NCBI GenBank assembly: GCA_030529455.1
Contig: JAUMWV010000010.1
Location: 1 to 47,160 of the forward strand
Origin: Propionibacteriaceae bacterium
GTDB lineage: Bacteria > Actinomycetota > Actinomycetes > Propionibacteriales > Propionibacteriaceae
Direction of reading: 5' to 3'
Length of the DNA stretch: 47,160 bases
Position 1 is the first letter of the stretch; every line of letters begins with the position of its first letter. A model generated the notes under the pieces. The model ran no database searches and was not told the origin of the DNA. It saw only the letters and a list, made by a program, of their open reading frames with translations. Position numbers and translations under genes: made by a program. This document shows, piece after piece, positions 35,951 through 44,956 of this stretch.

Positions 35951-37162
35951 ATGCACGAGATCGGCCATGCTGGGGGTCCGCGGGAGGCTGGGCAGCGCCG
36001 AGGGCGGATCCATGGCCTGGACGCGCTGCGGGGCGGCGCGCTGCTCCTGGGCATCGTGCTGCATGGGCTGATGCCCTACGCGAATGGGTTCCACTGGATG
36101 GTGGAGGACCCACAGCGGGCCTGGTGGCCGCTGCCCGTCGTCGCCGCGATCCACACCTTCCGCATGACCCTGTTCCTGCTGCTGGCGGGCTACTTCGGGC
36201 ACTGGCTGAGGCAGCGCCGGGGGACTCGGGGCTATCTACTGGACCGGGTCAAGCGCATCGGCCTGCCGACCTTCGCGTTCTGGCCAGTTGCGGTGCTGCC
36301 GCTGGGGCTATGCGCCATCTGGCACCTGCGCCGGACAGGGGTGGATGCCGTTCCTCCCGACATCGCCGACCGCGGCGGCGCCAGCCTGGGACATCTCTGG
36401 TTCCTCTGGGTGCTATTGCAGTGCATCGTGATCACGCTTGGCATCCGCGCCGCGGCGATCCGGCTGGCTCCCCACGCCGCCCTCGCCTGGAGTTCCACGG
36501 TGGCGCGTTGGCTCAGCTCCCCGGGAGGGGTGCTGCTCGCGGCCCTGCCCTACGCGGTCACGACCGTGATCCAGGGGGACAGGTCCGGCGTCGTGGCGCC
36601 GGTCTCGCTGATGCCCGACGCCGTTTCGCTGCCCGCGCACTTGGGCGCCTTCGCCGTCGGCTGGCTTCTCGCGCGCGACCCCTGGGCGCTGTCCAGGCTC
36701 CGGGAGCAGGCCTTTGCGCACACGGTCGTCGCCGCCGTGGCGATGGCCGCCGCCCTCGTCGCCACCGACGCGATCCCGGTCGGGCTGCCCGTGCCCCAGC
36801 CGCTCTGGTCCACCCTAATCGCGCTCGCCGGCTGGACCACCTCATACGCCCTGATCGGCCTAGCCACGCGCTATCTCAATACCGAACGGCCCTGGATCCG
36901 CTACCTCGCCGATGCGTCCTACTGGATGTATCTCATGCACCTGGTCGTGCAGACCTTCGGCGCCGTGATTCTCGCGGGGCTCAGCTGGCCGATGCCGGTG
37001 AAGCTGTCGGTCAACATGGTGGTGAGCACGGCGCTGCTCGTCGTGAGCTACGACTGGTTCGTGCGGTCAACCTGGCTGGGGGCCTGGATCAATGGGCGGC
37101 GGTTACCCAGGCGCGGGCTGGGACTATCGGTGCCGCCTGAACGGGGATCCCTCAGCTCTTGA
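35951..37162 (+). CDS. Acyltransferase family 3 membrane protein
   Basis: This 403-aa protein has about ten membrane helices. The N-terminal signature [20 protein letters not shown] (catalytic-type His in LHGL) fits the acyltransferase 3/OpgC group, which transfers acyl groups onto sugars, glucans or surface polymers. WYMYLMHL-like sequence near the end ([14 protein letters not shown]) is also typical. The ATG at 35951 has GGGAGGGCGG upstream; a GTG at 35894 would start inside the operator. Substrate is unknown. The last 11 bases overlap the convergent DsbA-like gene. Confidence 0.85.
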   Translation: MHEIGHAGGPREAGQRRGRIHGLDALRGGALLLGIVLHGLMPYANGFHWMVEDPQRAWWPLPVVAAIHTFRMTLFLLLAGYFGHWLRQRRGTRGYLLDRVKRIGLPTFAFWPVAVLPLGLCAIWHLRRTGVDAVPPDIADRGGASLGHLWFLWVLLQCIVITLGIRAAAIRLAPHAALAWSSTVARWLSSPGGVLLAALPYAVTTVIQGDRSGVVAPVSLMPDAVSLPAHLGAFAVGWLLARDPWALSRLREQAFAHTVVAAVAMAAALVATDAIPVGLPVPQPLWSTLIALAGWTTSYALIGLATRYLNTERPWIRYLADASYWMYLMHLVVQTFGAVILAGLSWPMPVKLSVNMVVSTALLVVSYDWFVRSTWLGAWINGRRLPRRGLGLSVPPERGSLSS

Positions 37163-37916
37163 AATAGGCCAGGACCGATTCCGGCGTTGGCTCGGCCGCC
37201 GGGTTGCTCTTCTTGGTCTGGGGATCGTGAATAAACAGGGGCTTTTCCTTGCCGTCCACCACGATGTAAGGCGTGTACCGGACGTTGGCCTGTTTGGCTG
37301 CCTCCTGGGTCTTTTGCACGAACTGGTTCATGGCACCCGAGTCATAGGCCTTGAGGAAGGCGTCGAGCTTCTCGCCGGTCATCCCAATCTGCTGGGGAAT
37401 AGTCTCCCGCAGCAGGTGATTGGGATAGCGGGTCTGGTAGTGCGGGAACGCGGCCTTGAGGTAGGCGGGGAACATCCCGACGGTGTCGGCGGCGGCAGCG
37501 GCGGCAGCCGCCCGGCCCGAGGCCTCACCGAGCCCGGACAGCATCCGGTACTCCAGCTTGATCTCGCCGTCGTCGGCTAGCTTCTGCAGCGCGTCGCCGA
37601 ACATGCCGGTGGTGTGCGCGCAGGCGCCACACAGGAAATCCTCCCAGACGACGACGTGCGGCACGCCGTCCTTGGGTGCGGTGGTGGACGCCAGGATGCC
37701 AGCCTCGGTCGCGTTGGGCGGGGTGATCTGCTGGCCAGCGGATTTCGAGTCCTTGGCCCATTCCTGGGCGAGGACGAAGCCGACGATGCTGACGATGATG
37801 ACGCCGATGACCGCGAAGGCCACGACGAGAATGCGGTTCGTCCGCTTGCGCCGTGCCTCCAGTTCTTGCTGGGCGCGCAGCGCGGCGCGGCGGCTCTGTG
37901 CGGAACGGTTAGACAT
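37152..37916 (-). CDS. Membrane-anchored DsbA-like thiol oxidoreductase
   Basis: This 254-aa protein has a basic cytoplasmic N-terminus with helix-forming repeats (RRAALRAQQELEARRKR), one membrane anchor (about 29-50) and an external thioredoxin_4/DsbA fold with active site CGAC (Cys96, Cys99 in FLCGACAH) and a cis-proline motif (VRYTPYIVVDG). It would introduce or isomerise disulfides in exported proteins. The ATG at 37916 overlaps the end of the MauE/DoxX-like gene by 8 bases, which points to a working pair. Confidence 0.9.
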   Translation of the reverse strand: MSNRSAQSRRAALRAQQELEARRKRTNRILVVAFAVIGVIIVSIVGFVLAQEWAKDSKSAGQQITPPNATEAGILASTTAPKDGVPHVVVWEDFLCGACAHTTGMFGDALQKLADDGEIKLEYRMLSGLGEASGRAAAAAAAADTVGMFPAYLKAAFPHYQTRYPNHLLRETIPQQIGMTGEKLDAFLKAYDSGAMNQFVQKTQEAAKQANVRYTPYIVVDGKEKPLFIHDPQTKKSNPAAEPTPESVLAYFKS

Positions 37917-38430
37917 CGTCAGCCTCCTGAACGTCGGGAAGATTGATGGCGAAGAGCCACTGGTCAACGGAATAGGGTGAACGTGGCCGTAGGCTCAACC
38001 ATAGACACAGCGCAAATAACCCGAGATCGCGCAATATCTCTTCGGCGTATCTGGTTTGTGTCGGGTCCACCTCGCCGCCGCCGCCGAAGCAGCCACAATC
38101 CAGGGACAGGCCCCGCGCCCAGGCCGAAGCGATGCCGGCGATGAACCCCAGGAAGAGCAGCCCCGAGAAGACGGCGCTAATCCGGGTGAACAGCCCGAGG
38201 ATCAGCAGCACCCCCAGGACGATCTCGCCGAGCGGCACGGCATAGGTCAGCACGCCGACGATCGCGTCGGGGAACAGCTGATAAGCCTCGATGGCTCTTC
38301 TCATCGCGACTAGGTCGACGATTTTCAGCCAGCCCGCCACCAGCAGCACCACGCCGGTGACCAGGCGGGCGATAAGCCCGATCCAGTCCAGCCAGGTGCG
38401 CCGGTTTGGCTTCGTGCGTGACTCTTTCAC
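37909..38430 (-). CDS. MauE/DoxX-like redox membrane protein
   Basis: This 173-aa protein has four or five membrane helices (about 17-40, 55-75, 76-90, 92-110 and near 130-150). The external-side motif DCGCFGG (Cys112, Cys114) is typical of MauE/DoxX proteins. MauE is needed for disulfide formation in methylamine dehydrogenase, and such proteins may re-oxidise DsbA partners, replacing DsbB or VKOR. That function is inferred from the overlap with the DsbA-like gene. TACGAT lies 6 bases before the GTG, predicting a leaderless mRNA. Confidence 0.85.
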   Translation of the reverse strand: MKESRTKPNRRTWLDWIGLIARLVTGVVLLVAGWLKIVDLVAMRRAIEAYQLFPDAIVGVLTYAVPLGEIVLGVLLILGLFTRISAVFSGLLFLGFIAGIASAWARGLSLDCGCFGGGGEVDPTQTRYAEEILRDLGLFALCLWLSLRPRSPYSVDQWLFAINLPDVQEADDV

Positions 38431-38436
38431 GCGGAC

Positions 38437-38442
38437 ATCGTA
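38437..38442 (-). promoter_or_regulatory. Leaderless-type -10 box of the MauE/DsbA operon
   Basis: TACGAT on the minus strand ends 6 bases before the GTG at 38430. Confidence 0.55.
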
Positions 38443-38552
38443 CCTGCTGGCGCCAGTCAGCCCGCTTGTCGGCTCACCGGGCCGGTGCGCTGCCGCCCGG
38501 CGCCCAGGGCAGGACCTTCGCTGCGGCGCGGGGCGGTAGGCTGGGCGCCACC

Positions 38553-39893
38553 ATGGCTGATTCTCACGAGGCGCTGGTCGCCGAACTCACGTCCCGGTGG
38601 CCAGAACACCGGATCGCCCCCTCGACCGCGCGAGTCGAAGCGCTCCTCGAACTCCTCGGCGACCCGCACCGGGCGGTTCCGGTCATCCACGTGGCCGGCA
38701 CTAACGGCAAGGGCAGCACGGCCATCATGATCGACGCGCTGCTGCGGTCTGCCGGGCTGCGTACGGGCCGTTTCTCGTCCCCCCACCTCACGCATCTCAC
38801 CGAACGTATCTGCATCGACGGGGAGCCGATCCCCCAGGACCGCTTCGACGAGCTGTACGCCGAGATCGCCCCCTATCTGGCGATGGTCGACGAGCGCCAG
38901 ATCGACGGCGTGGCGATGACCTTCTTCGAGGTTATGACCTGCCTGGCCTACGCGGCCTTCGCCGACGCCCCGGTCGACGTGGCGATCGTCGAGGTGGGCC
39001 TTGGCGGCACCTGGGACGCCACCAACGTCGCCGACGCCGACGTCGCAGTGGTGTGCCCGATTGATCTGGACCACACCCACATTCTCGGCGACTCGCTGGC
39101 CGGGATCGCCGCCGAGAAGGCGGGCATCATCAAACCGGGTTCGGTGGCGGTGCTGGCCGGGCAGCAGGCGGAGGCGGCCCGGGTCCTCCTGGCCCGGTGC
39201 GCCGAGGCCGGAGCCAAGACCCTGCGCGAGGGGGTCGAGTTCGGGCTGCTGGAGCGCCAGCTCGCAGTGGGTGGACAGCTGCTGCGCATCGAGACCGCCG
39301 ACGGCCCGGTCGGGGACCTGTTCCTCCCGCTCCACGGGGAACACATGGCCCGCAACGCGGCGCTGGCCTGCGCCGCGGTCGAGGCTTTCCTCGGCGGCAA
39401 GGCGCTCAGCGGGGCGGTGCTGGCCGAGGGCTTCCAAGAGGTTCGTGCCCCCGCCCGCCTGGAGCTGATCCGGCGCTCCCCGGCGGTGGTGCTGGACACC
39501 GCGCACAACCCGCACGGGGTCCGGGCGACGATGGCGGCGATGAGGGAGGCCTACGGATTCCGGCCGCTGGTGGCGGTGCTGGCCATGATGAAAGACAAGG
39601 ACGTGGCTGGGGTGCTGCCGATCCTCGCCGAGGACGCCGACGAGGTGGTCGTGACGCGGGTCTCCTCGACCGACCGGGGGATCGGCGTGGCGGAGCTGGC
39701 CGAACTGGCCGAGGAGCACTGGGCGCGGGTGCACCGGGCGGAGACGATCCCGGAGGCCATCGAGACCGCGGTCGGTCTGGCCGACGCGGCGGGGACGCAC
39801 GGCGGCGTCCTCGTCGTCGGCTCGGTGATCGCCGCAGGCGAGGCGAGGGCGTTGCTCGCCCGACCCGAGGACGCGGAGGGCCCCGAAGCATGA
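38553..39893 (+). CDS. folC: Folylpolyglutamate synthase / dihydrofolate synthase
   Basis: This 446-aa Mur-ligase-like enzyme adds glutamate to dihydropteroate and folates. The P-loop GTNGKGS is at residues 49-55, with FSSPHLTHLTERICIDG, EVGLGGTWDATN, the carbamylated-lysine region AAEKAGIIKPG and DTAHNPHG. The ATG at 38553 is chosen; frames open further upstream overlap non-coding sequence. TAGGCT lies 10 bases before the ATG, so the leader would be only a few bases. It overlaps the next gene (ATGA). The valS-folC-DUF4233-ndk order is conserved in actinobacteria. Confidence 0.95.
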   Translation: MADSHEALVAELTSRWPEHRIAPSTARVEALLELLGDPHRAVPVIHVAGTNGKGSTAIMIDALLRSAGLRTGRFSSPHLTHLTERICIDGEPIPQDRFDELYAEIAPYLAMVDERQIDGVAMTFFEVMTCLAYAAFADAPVDVAIVEVGLGGTWDATNVADADVAVVCPIDLDHTHILGDSLAGIAAEKAGIIKPGSVAVLAGQQAEAARVLLARCAEAGAKTLREGVEFGLLERQLAVGGQLLRIETADGPVGDLFLPLHGEHMARNAALACAAVEAFLGGKALSGAVLAEGFQEVRAPARLELIRRSPAVVLDTAHNPHGVRATMAAMREAYGFRPLVAVLAMMKDKDVAGVLPILAEDADEVVVTRVSSTDRGIGVAELAELAEEHWARVHRAETIPEAIETAVGLADAAGTHGGVLVVGSVIAAGEARALLARPEDAEGPEA

Positions 39894-40240
39894 CGCTGAG
39901 CCCTGGAAACCCGATGACCAAGGTGCTCGTCAGCGTGGTCGCCTTCGAGGTCATCGTGTTCGGACTGGCCTTTCCCGGCATGATCCTGGTCTCGGCGACG
40001 CCGCTGGCCCCGGCGCTGACCGGCACGCTGGCCGCGGTGGGGCTCGCTCTGGCCTCGGCCTTCACGCTGCGCCGTCCGATCGGGTTCTACCTGGGATGGG
40101 TGACGCAGGCGGCTGGGATTCTGCTGGGCCTCCTGACCCCGTGGATGTACGCGATGGGGGCGGTCTTCGCGCTGATCTGGACCGGGACCTTCGTCCTTGG
40201 CCGCAAACTGGACCACCAGGGTGGGGAGGCCTCGTCCTGA
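39890..40240 (+). CDS. DUF4233-type membrane protein
   Basis: This 116-aa protein has four membrane helices (about 10-30, 38-58, 65-80 and 85-102) and a short polar tail (GRKLDHQGGEASS). Its ATG overlaps the folC stop. The equivalent position in M. tuberculosis is Rv2446c, a DUF4233 protein. The function is unknown; constant linkage to folC suggests a role near folate or cell-envelope metabolism but this is not shown. Confidence 0.85.
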   Translation: MTLSPGNPMTKVLVSVVAFEVIVFGLAFPGMILVSATPLAPALTGTLAAVGLALASAFTLRRPIGFYLGWVTQAAGILLGLLTPWMYAMGAVFALIWTGTFVLGRKLDHQGGEASS

Positions 40241-40293
40241 CCCAGGAGCTGCTGCCCGGTGGACGGCTCCGGGAGCCCCAGGGCGTGGCCGGA

Positions 40294-40299
40294 TAGAGT
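40294..40299 (+). promoter_or_regulatory. Leaderless-type -10 box of ndk
   Basis: TAGAGT ends 7 bases before the ATG at 40307, with no ribosome site in between. Confidence 0.6.
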
Positions 40300-40306
40300 G
40301 AGTTTC

Positions 40307-40711
40307 ATGACGCAACGCACCTTCGTGATCATCAAACCGGACGCGGTCGCCCGCGGCCTGGTCGGCGCGATCCTGTCCCGGTATGAGGCCAAGGGCCTGC
40401 GCATCGTAGCGATGGACCAGCGCACGATCGGCCCTGACTTCGCGGAGCGCCACTACGCCGAGCACGTGGGGCGGCCCTACTACGGCGAGTTGGTCGCGTT
40501 CATGACCGGTGGGCCCCTAGTGGCGCTGATCCTGGAGGGGGAGTCGGCGATCGATGTGGTGCGGGCGATGCACGGGGCGACGAATGGCGTGGCTGCGGCC
40601 CCCGGCACCATCCGGGGCGACTACTCGCTGTCCAACCGGGAGAACCTGGTGCATGCCTCCGATTCGGAGGAGTCCGCGGCGAGGGAGGCTGCGTTGTGGT
40701 TCCCGGTCTAG
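40307..40711 (+). CDS. ndk: Nucleoside diphosphate kinase
   Basis: This 134-aa enzyme transfers phosphate from ATP to other nucleoside diphosphates through a phosphohistidine. The catalytic His116 is in NLVHASDS, with FVIIKPDAVARGLVG at the N-terminus, RPYYGELV, and GTIRGDY. The start is the ATG at 40307; the open frame upstream is non-coding. The final 16 bases overlap the CPBP protease gene. Confidence 0.96.
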   Translation: MTQRTFVIIKPDAVARGLVGAILSRYEAKGLRIVAMDQRTIGPDFAERHYAEHVGRPYYGELVAFMTGGPLVALILEGESAIDVVRAMHGATNGVAAAPGTIRGDYSLSNRENLVHASDSEESAAREAALWFPV

Positions 40712-41895
40712 CCGTCGGGCTCCCGGTGGAGGAGCGTCCCTACCACCAGTTCTGGCGCTCTCCGTGGAACTCCTGGTGGCGTCCCGTCGTGGCGGTGCTG
40801 CTGTGCGGGATCGGCTTCGTCGTGGCGGCCCTAGTGTTTGGTGCGCTCGCGCTGATCGCCGACCCGCCCCGTGGGCTGAGCCCGCAGGACATCAAGCTGA
40901 CCCCAGCCCTGTTCCTGGCCAACAACCTCTCGCTGGCGGCGCTCATTCCGCTGTCGATCGCGCTGTCGGTGGCGTTCCTGCGCCAGCCGCCGGGCTACCT
41001 CGCTTCGGTCGTCGGCCGGATCAGGTGGCGGCTGCTGCTCAAGGTGGCCGCGCTGCTGACCCCGATCTGGATCATGCAGCAGGGCCTCACGGTCTGGCTG
41101 ACCTGGGACAGCATGGAGCTGGCGATCCGCCCGCACACCGTGGCCATGGCCGTGATCATCCTCACGACCCAGGTGTTCCAGTGCGCGGGGGAGGAGTATG
41201 GATTCCGGGGCCTGGTGAACCGCGGCGTCGGCGGGCTGATCGGCCACGAGCGGGTGTCTTTCCTCGTCTCCGCGACGGTGTCCAGCGTGCTCTTCGCTGC
41301 GGTGCACAACGCCCAGGACCCCTGGCTCAACCTGTTCTACTTCGTCTTCGGGATGGTGGCCTGTTACCTGACCTGGCGTACCGGCGGGCTGGAGGCGGCG
41401 ATCGCGGTGCACTGCGTCAACAACCTCACCGCTATGACCTTCATCCCGTTCAGCGACATGTCGGACCTGTTCGACCGGAGCGCGGGAACCGGGAATGCCC
41501 TGATGCTGGTCGACATCGGTTTTCTTCTCGTCGGCGCCTGGGTCGCGCTCCGGTTCACCAAGTCCGAGACGCGGGTGTCCCGCTCCGCCCCCGGGCGGGA
41601 GCTGGTCTCTGCCCTCAGGCAACCCCCGCCCCAGCCTCCCGCCGGGCCGTGGGCTCCGCAGGCGCACCCCGCTGCCCAGCCATGGGCATACCCCGGCCCG
41701 CCCCACGGTCCGGGTGGTGCGCCGCTCCGGCCCTACGGCCCACCTGTTCCGCCGTATGGCCCGCCGCCTCAGCCACCGGGAGTAGGCGTCCCGGCACCGG
41801 CGGCCCCAGGCGGAGCGGATGGTGGCTCTGGGAGGCTGACCCCACCGGTCGCGGCCGGGCCGCCCGGCGAAGCCCCGGGGTCTGCCCGGGGATAG
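40696..41895 (+). CDS. CPBP-family intramembrane metalloprotease with Pro-rich tail
   Basis: This 399-aa protein has about eight membrane helices and the CPBP (Abi/CAAX) motifs: EEYGFR (Glu166, Glu167, Arg171), FAAVH (Phe200, His204) and HCVNN (His239, Asn243). After about residue 300 comes a cytoplasmic-type tail of Pro, Gly, Ala and Tyr (PYGPP repeats), probably disordered. Substrate is unknown; in bacteria such proteases act in peptide maturation, immunity to bacteriocins or regulated proteolysis. The GTG at 40696 has GAGGGAGG seven bases upstream, so it is kept despite overlapping ndk; GTG at 40726 is an alternative. Confidence 0.87.
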   Translation: MVPGLAVGLPVEERPYHQFWRSPWNSWWRPVVAVLLCGIGFVVAALVFGALALIADPPRGLSPQDIKLTPALFLANNLSLAALIPLSIALSVAFLRQPPGYLASVVGRIRWRLLLKVAALLTPIWIMQQGLTVWLTWDSMELAIRPHTVAMAVIILTTQVFQCAGEEYGFRGLVNRGVGGLIGHERVSFLVSATVSSVLFAAVHNAQDPWLNLFYFVFGMVACYLTWRTGGLEAAIAVHCVNNLTAMTFIPFSDMSDLFDRSAGTGNALMLVDIGFLLVGAWVALRFTKSETRVSRSAPGRELVSALRQPPPQPPAGPWAPQAHPAAQPWAYPGPPHGPGGAPLRPYGPPVPPYGPPPQPPGVGVPAPAAPGGADGGSGRLTPPVAAGPPGEAPGSARG

Positions 41896-41934
41896 GCCGC
41901 GCTTCGCGGGAGGGTGGCGTGGTGCGCGACCACG

Positions 41935-41940
41935 TATGAT
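41935..41940 (+). promoter_or_regulatory. Leaderless-type -10 box of the radical SAM gene
   Basis: TATGAT ends 8 bases before the ATG at 41949, so the transcript would start at or one base before the start codon. Confidence 0.5.
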
Positions 41941-41948
41941 TGCGCGCC

Positions 41949-43895
41949 ATGACGATCACCACGCCCGAGTCGCTGTTCGCGCGGCTGGAACCGTTGCTCG
42001 CCAGCGTGAGCAAACCGATCCAGTACGTCGGCGGCGAACACAACTCCGTCGTGAAGGATTGGGACAGCGTCGACGTGCGCTGGTGCCTCATGTACCCCGA
42101 TGCCTACGAGGTCGGACAGCCGAACCAGGGCGTCGCCATCCTGTACGAGATCCTCAACGAGACCGACTGGATTCTGGCCGAGCGCACCTACTCCGTGTGG
42201 CCGGATATGGAAGAGCAGCTGCGCAGCCACGACCTGCCGCAATTCACCCTGGACGCCCACCGCCCGGTCGGAGCCTTCGACGTGCTGGGGGTGTCGTTCT
42301 CCACCGAGCTCGGCTACACGAACCTGCTGAACGCCATCGACCTGGCTGGCCTCCCGCTGCACGCCAGCGACCGCCGCGAGGAGGACCCCCTGGTGCTGGC
42401 TGGCGGGCACGCCGCCTTCAACCCAGAACCGATCGCCGACTTCATCGACGCCGCGGTGCTCGGCGACGGGGAGGAGGCCGCGCTGATGATCTCGGAGCAG
42501 ATCCGGGAGTGGAAACGGGCGGGTCGCCCGGGCGGACGCGACGGTCTGCTGCTGGGCCTGGCCGAAACCGAGGCCGTGTACGTGCCGAAGTTCTACGACG
42601 TGACCTACCTGCCCGACGGACGAATCCAGCGGGTCGCCCCGAACCAGCCGAGCGTGCCCTTCCAGGTCCGCAAGCACACCCTCATGAACCTGGACGAGTG
42701 GCCTTACCCGGCCAAACCGCTCGTCCCGCTGGCCGAGACCGTGCACGAACGCTATTCGGTCGAGATCTTCCGCGGCTGCACCAGGGGCTGCCGGTTCTGC
42801 CAGGCGGGCATGATTACCCGCCCCGTGCGGGAACGCAACATCGAGACCATCGGCAAGATGGTCGCCTCGGGGCTGGCAGCGACCGGCCTGGAGGAGGTCG
42901 GGCTGCTCAGCCTGTCCAGCGCCGACCATTCCGAGATCGCCGAGGTGACCCGGCAGCTCGCCGACCGCTACGAGGGGTCGAAGGTGTCGCTGTCGCTGCC
43001 CAGCACCCGGGTGGACGCGTTCAACATCGACCTCGCCAACGAGCTCAGCCGCAACGGGCGCCGCTCCGGGCTCACCTTCGCCCCCGAGGGCGGCTCGGAG
43101 CGGATGCGCAAGGTCATCAACAAGATGGTCAGCGAAGACGACCTCATCAACACGGTCGCGACGGCCTTCGGCAACGGGTGGCGCCAGGTGAAGCTGTACT
43201 TCATGTGCGGGCTGCCGACCGAGACCGACGAGGACGTGCTGCAGATCGCCGATCTTGCCGCCCGGGTGATCGAGACCGGGCGGCAGGCCTCCGGCCGCCG
43301 GGACATCCGCTGCACCGTCAGCATCGGCGGCTTCGTCCCGAAGGCCCACACCCCGTTCCAGTGGGCGGCACAGGCGTCCCCCGAGACCATCGACGACCGG
43401 CTATTCAAACTGCGCGACAAGATCCGCGCGGACCGCAACTACGGCAAATCCATCGGGTTGCGCTACCACGACGGCAAACCGGGCCAGATCGAGGGGCTGT
43501 TGAGCCGGGGCGACCGCCGGGTCGGGCGGGTCATCGAACGGGTCTGGCGCGAGGGCGGCAAGTTTGACGGGTGGAGCGAGCATTTCAGCTACGAGCGCTG
43601 GGTCGAGGCGTGCGAGGCCGAGCTGCTCCCGCTCGGGGTCAGCCTGGACTGGTACACCACCCGCGAACGCGACTACGACGAGGTGCTGCCCTGGGACCAC
43701 CTGGACGCCGGGCTCGACCGGGACTGGCTGTGGGACGACTGGCAGGACGCCCTCGATGAACGCGAGATTGAGGACTGCCGCTGGTCGCCGTGCTACGACT
43801 GCGGGGTGTGCCCGCAGATGAACACCGAGATCCAGGTCGGCCCGACCGGGCTGACGCTGCTGCCGATGCCGACGGTGCGCCCCGACCTCGGCTGA
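41949..43895 (+). CDS. B12-binding-type radical SAM protein (TIGR03960-like)
   Basis: This 648-aa protein has an N-terminal Rossmann/B12-binding-like region (about 30-230; DVRWCLMYPDAYEVGQPNQG), then the radical SAM core with the CX3CX2C cluster site at Cys277, Cys281 and Cys284 (RGCTRGCRFCQAG), GGSERMRKVINK, and a C-terminal Cys cluster (CRWSPCYDCGVC) that may bind a second cluster. It matches the TIGR03960 class, which normally precedes a TIGR03936 (DUF2344) gene near rne/rng. The ATG at 41949 is preferred over a TTG at 41940. The reaction is unknown; tRNA or RNA-related modification is only suspected. Confidence 0.87.
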   Translation: MTITTPESLFARLEPLLASVSKPIQYVGGEHNSVVKDWDSVDVRWCLMYPDAYEVGQPNQGVAILYEILNETDWILAERTYSVWPDMEEQLRSHDLPQFTLDAHRPVGAFDVLGVSFSTELGYTNLLNAIDLAGLPLHASDRREEDPLVLAGGHAAFNPEPIADFIDAAVLGDGEEAALMISEQIREWKRAGRPGGRDGLLLGLAETEAVYVPKFYDVTYLPDGRIQRVAPNQPSVPFQVRKHTLMNLDEWPYPAKPLVPLAETVHERYSVEIFRGCTRGCRFCQAGMITRPVRERNIETIGKMVASGLAATGLEEVGLLSLSSADHSEIAEVTRQLADRYEGSKVSLSLPSTRVDAFNIDLANELSRNGRRSGLTFAPEGGSERMRKVINKMVSEDDLINTVATAFGNGWRQVKLYFMCGLPTETDEDVLQIADLAARVIETGRQASGRRDIRCTVSIGGFVPKAHTPFQWAAQASPETIDDRLFKLRDKIRADRNYGKSIGLRYHDGKPGQIEGLLSRGDRRVGRVIERVWREGGKFDGWSEHFSYERWVEACEAELLPLGVSLDWYTTRERDYDEVLPWDHLDAGLDRDWLWDDWQDALDEREIEDCRWSPCYDCGVCPQMNTEIQVGPTGLTLLPMPTVRPDLG

Positions 43896-43976
43896 GCCTC
43901 ACCCGGGGGTGTGGCCTGGGCCCCGGCACGTGGGGCGCAGGGGCACGCTTCGGGCCGTCGCCACACCCGGGGAGGC
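43896..43976. terminator. Inverted repeat between convergent radical SAM and methyltransferase genes
   Basis: GCCTCACCCGGGGGTGTGGC (43896-43915) pairs imperfectly with GCCACACCCGGGGAGGC (43960-43976), the outermost part of a long GC-rich structure filling most of the 126-base gap. It probably acts as a two-way terminator. Confidence 0.5.
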
Positions 43977-44021
43977 GCTCACCGCTGGGTCGGCTAGGCG
44001 TGGTTGGCGAGGGGCCTGCCG

Positions 44022-44813
44022 TCACTGGGGCACGCCGCCCCAGGCGAGGAGGTGCGGCCCGGTCTCCTTGACGCAGGGGGCACCGCCGAGGCGCTCGGCG
44101 GCCAGCAGGGCCGCCCGGTGGAGTTCCCCATCGCCTGGAGCGAGGTGCTCCAGCGCGAGTCCGAGTGGACCCTCGACGCAGACCGACTCCACGCTACTGA
44201 GCCCAGCATCGGCGAGTTCGCTTTCGAGTTCCGCGGTGGTGTGCAGGTGGGCGATGGGGAAGGGACCGGAGGCGTCCCAGTCGCCGGTGTTGATGAGGCC
44301 GAGGATGCGTTCATCGGCGGCCTCGGGAACCGGGCGCAGCATCCCGTCGGCGAGCGCGCTGAACCTGCTGATCCCGGCGGCGAACACCAGCCCTCCGGGA
44401 CGCACGACGCGCACGGCCTCGCGGAGCGCCCGCAACCGGTCGGAGCGGGAACGCAGGTGGTACAGCGGGCCGAACAGCAGCGCGACATCGAAGGAGCACG
44501 CATCGAACCTCAGGTCGCGGGCGTCGCCGGTCTCGGCGGCGAAGGAGCCGATCGCCGATGCCTGCGCCACCTGGGTGGGGACCGGATCGATCAGCACCAC
44601 CTCGTGCCCGTCGGCGGCCAGCCAGGTGGCGTGGATTCCGGTCGCCCCGCCGATGTCGATGATGCGGCTCGACGGCGCGATGCGGGCGCGCAGCAGCGAC
44701 TGCGTCCGCTCAAACTCGACCGCCCCGGCCGCGCTGAGGCTCGTCAGCCGGGCTCCCTCGTCCGCGTCGCGATAGAACCGCTGGACCGCCTCGTCGATCC
44801 CTGACTGATCCAT
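44022..44813 (-). CDS. Class I SAM-dependent methyltransferase
   Basis: This 263-aa protein has the methyltransferase motif I IIDIGGATGIHATWLA near residues 50-65, the acidic end of strand 2 (VVLIDPVPTQV), motif VALLFGPLYHL and the loop VVRPGGLVFAAGI. The N-terminus (MDQSGIDEAVQRFYRDADEG) is usual for small-molecule methyltransferases. The substrate is unknown. The start at 44813 is supported by a TATCCT box 6 bases upstream; the longer frame crosses the divergent promoter region. Confidence 0.85.
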   Translation of the reverse strand: MDQSGIDEAVQRFYRDADEGARLTSLSAAGAVEFERTQSLLRARIAPSSRIIDIGGATGIHATWLAADGHEVVLIDPVPTQVAQASAIGSFAAETGDARDLRFDACSFDVALLFGPLYHLRSRSDRLRALREAVRVVRPGGLVFAAGISRFSALADGMLRPVPEAADERILGLINTGDWDASGPFPIAHLHTTAELESELADAGLSSVESVCVEGPLGLALEHLAPGDGELHRAALLAAERLGGAPCVKETGPHLLAWGGVPQ

Positions 44814-44819
44814 CGGCTC

Positions 44820-44825
44820 AGGATA
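44820..44825 (-). promoter_or_regulatory. Leaderless-type -10 box of the methyltransferase
   Basis: TATCCT on the minus strand ends 6 bases before the ATG at 44813. Confidence 0.55.
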
Positions 44826-44956
44826 CGAGGTATCCGGCCCAGCAAGGCCATTATTTGGATAGCGTTGGCCTTGGCTGGTGCTCGGTGGGCACACCGGCGA
44901 CGGTGCTCCCACGGGCGCGGACCACGGTGACGGCTCCGTCGTGAAAGGCCCCGGAC

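Noticed and set aside
35612..37162. Toxin-antitoxin module formed by the AbrB-type gene
   Set aside because: Neither neighbour (valS, an acyltransferase with many membrane helices) is toxin-like, and the AbrB-type gene is monocistronic.
41936..43567. 543-aa frame overlapping the radical SAM gene and a 526-aa antisense frame (41769-43349)
   Set aside because: Composition is Arg/Gly/Pro-rich shadow type; the radical SAM frame has the cluster motif and continuous family features.
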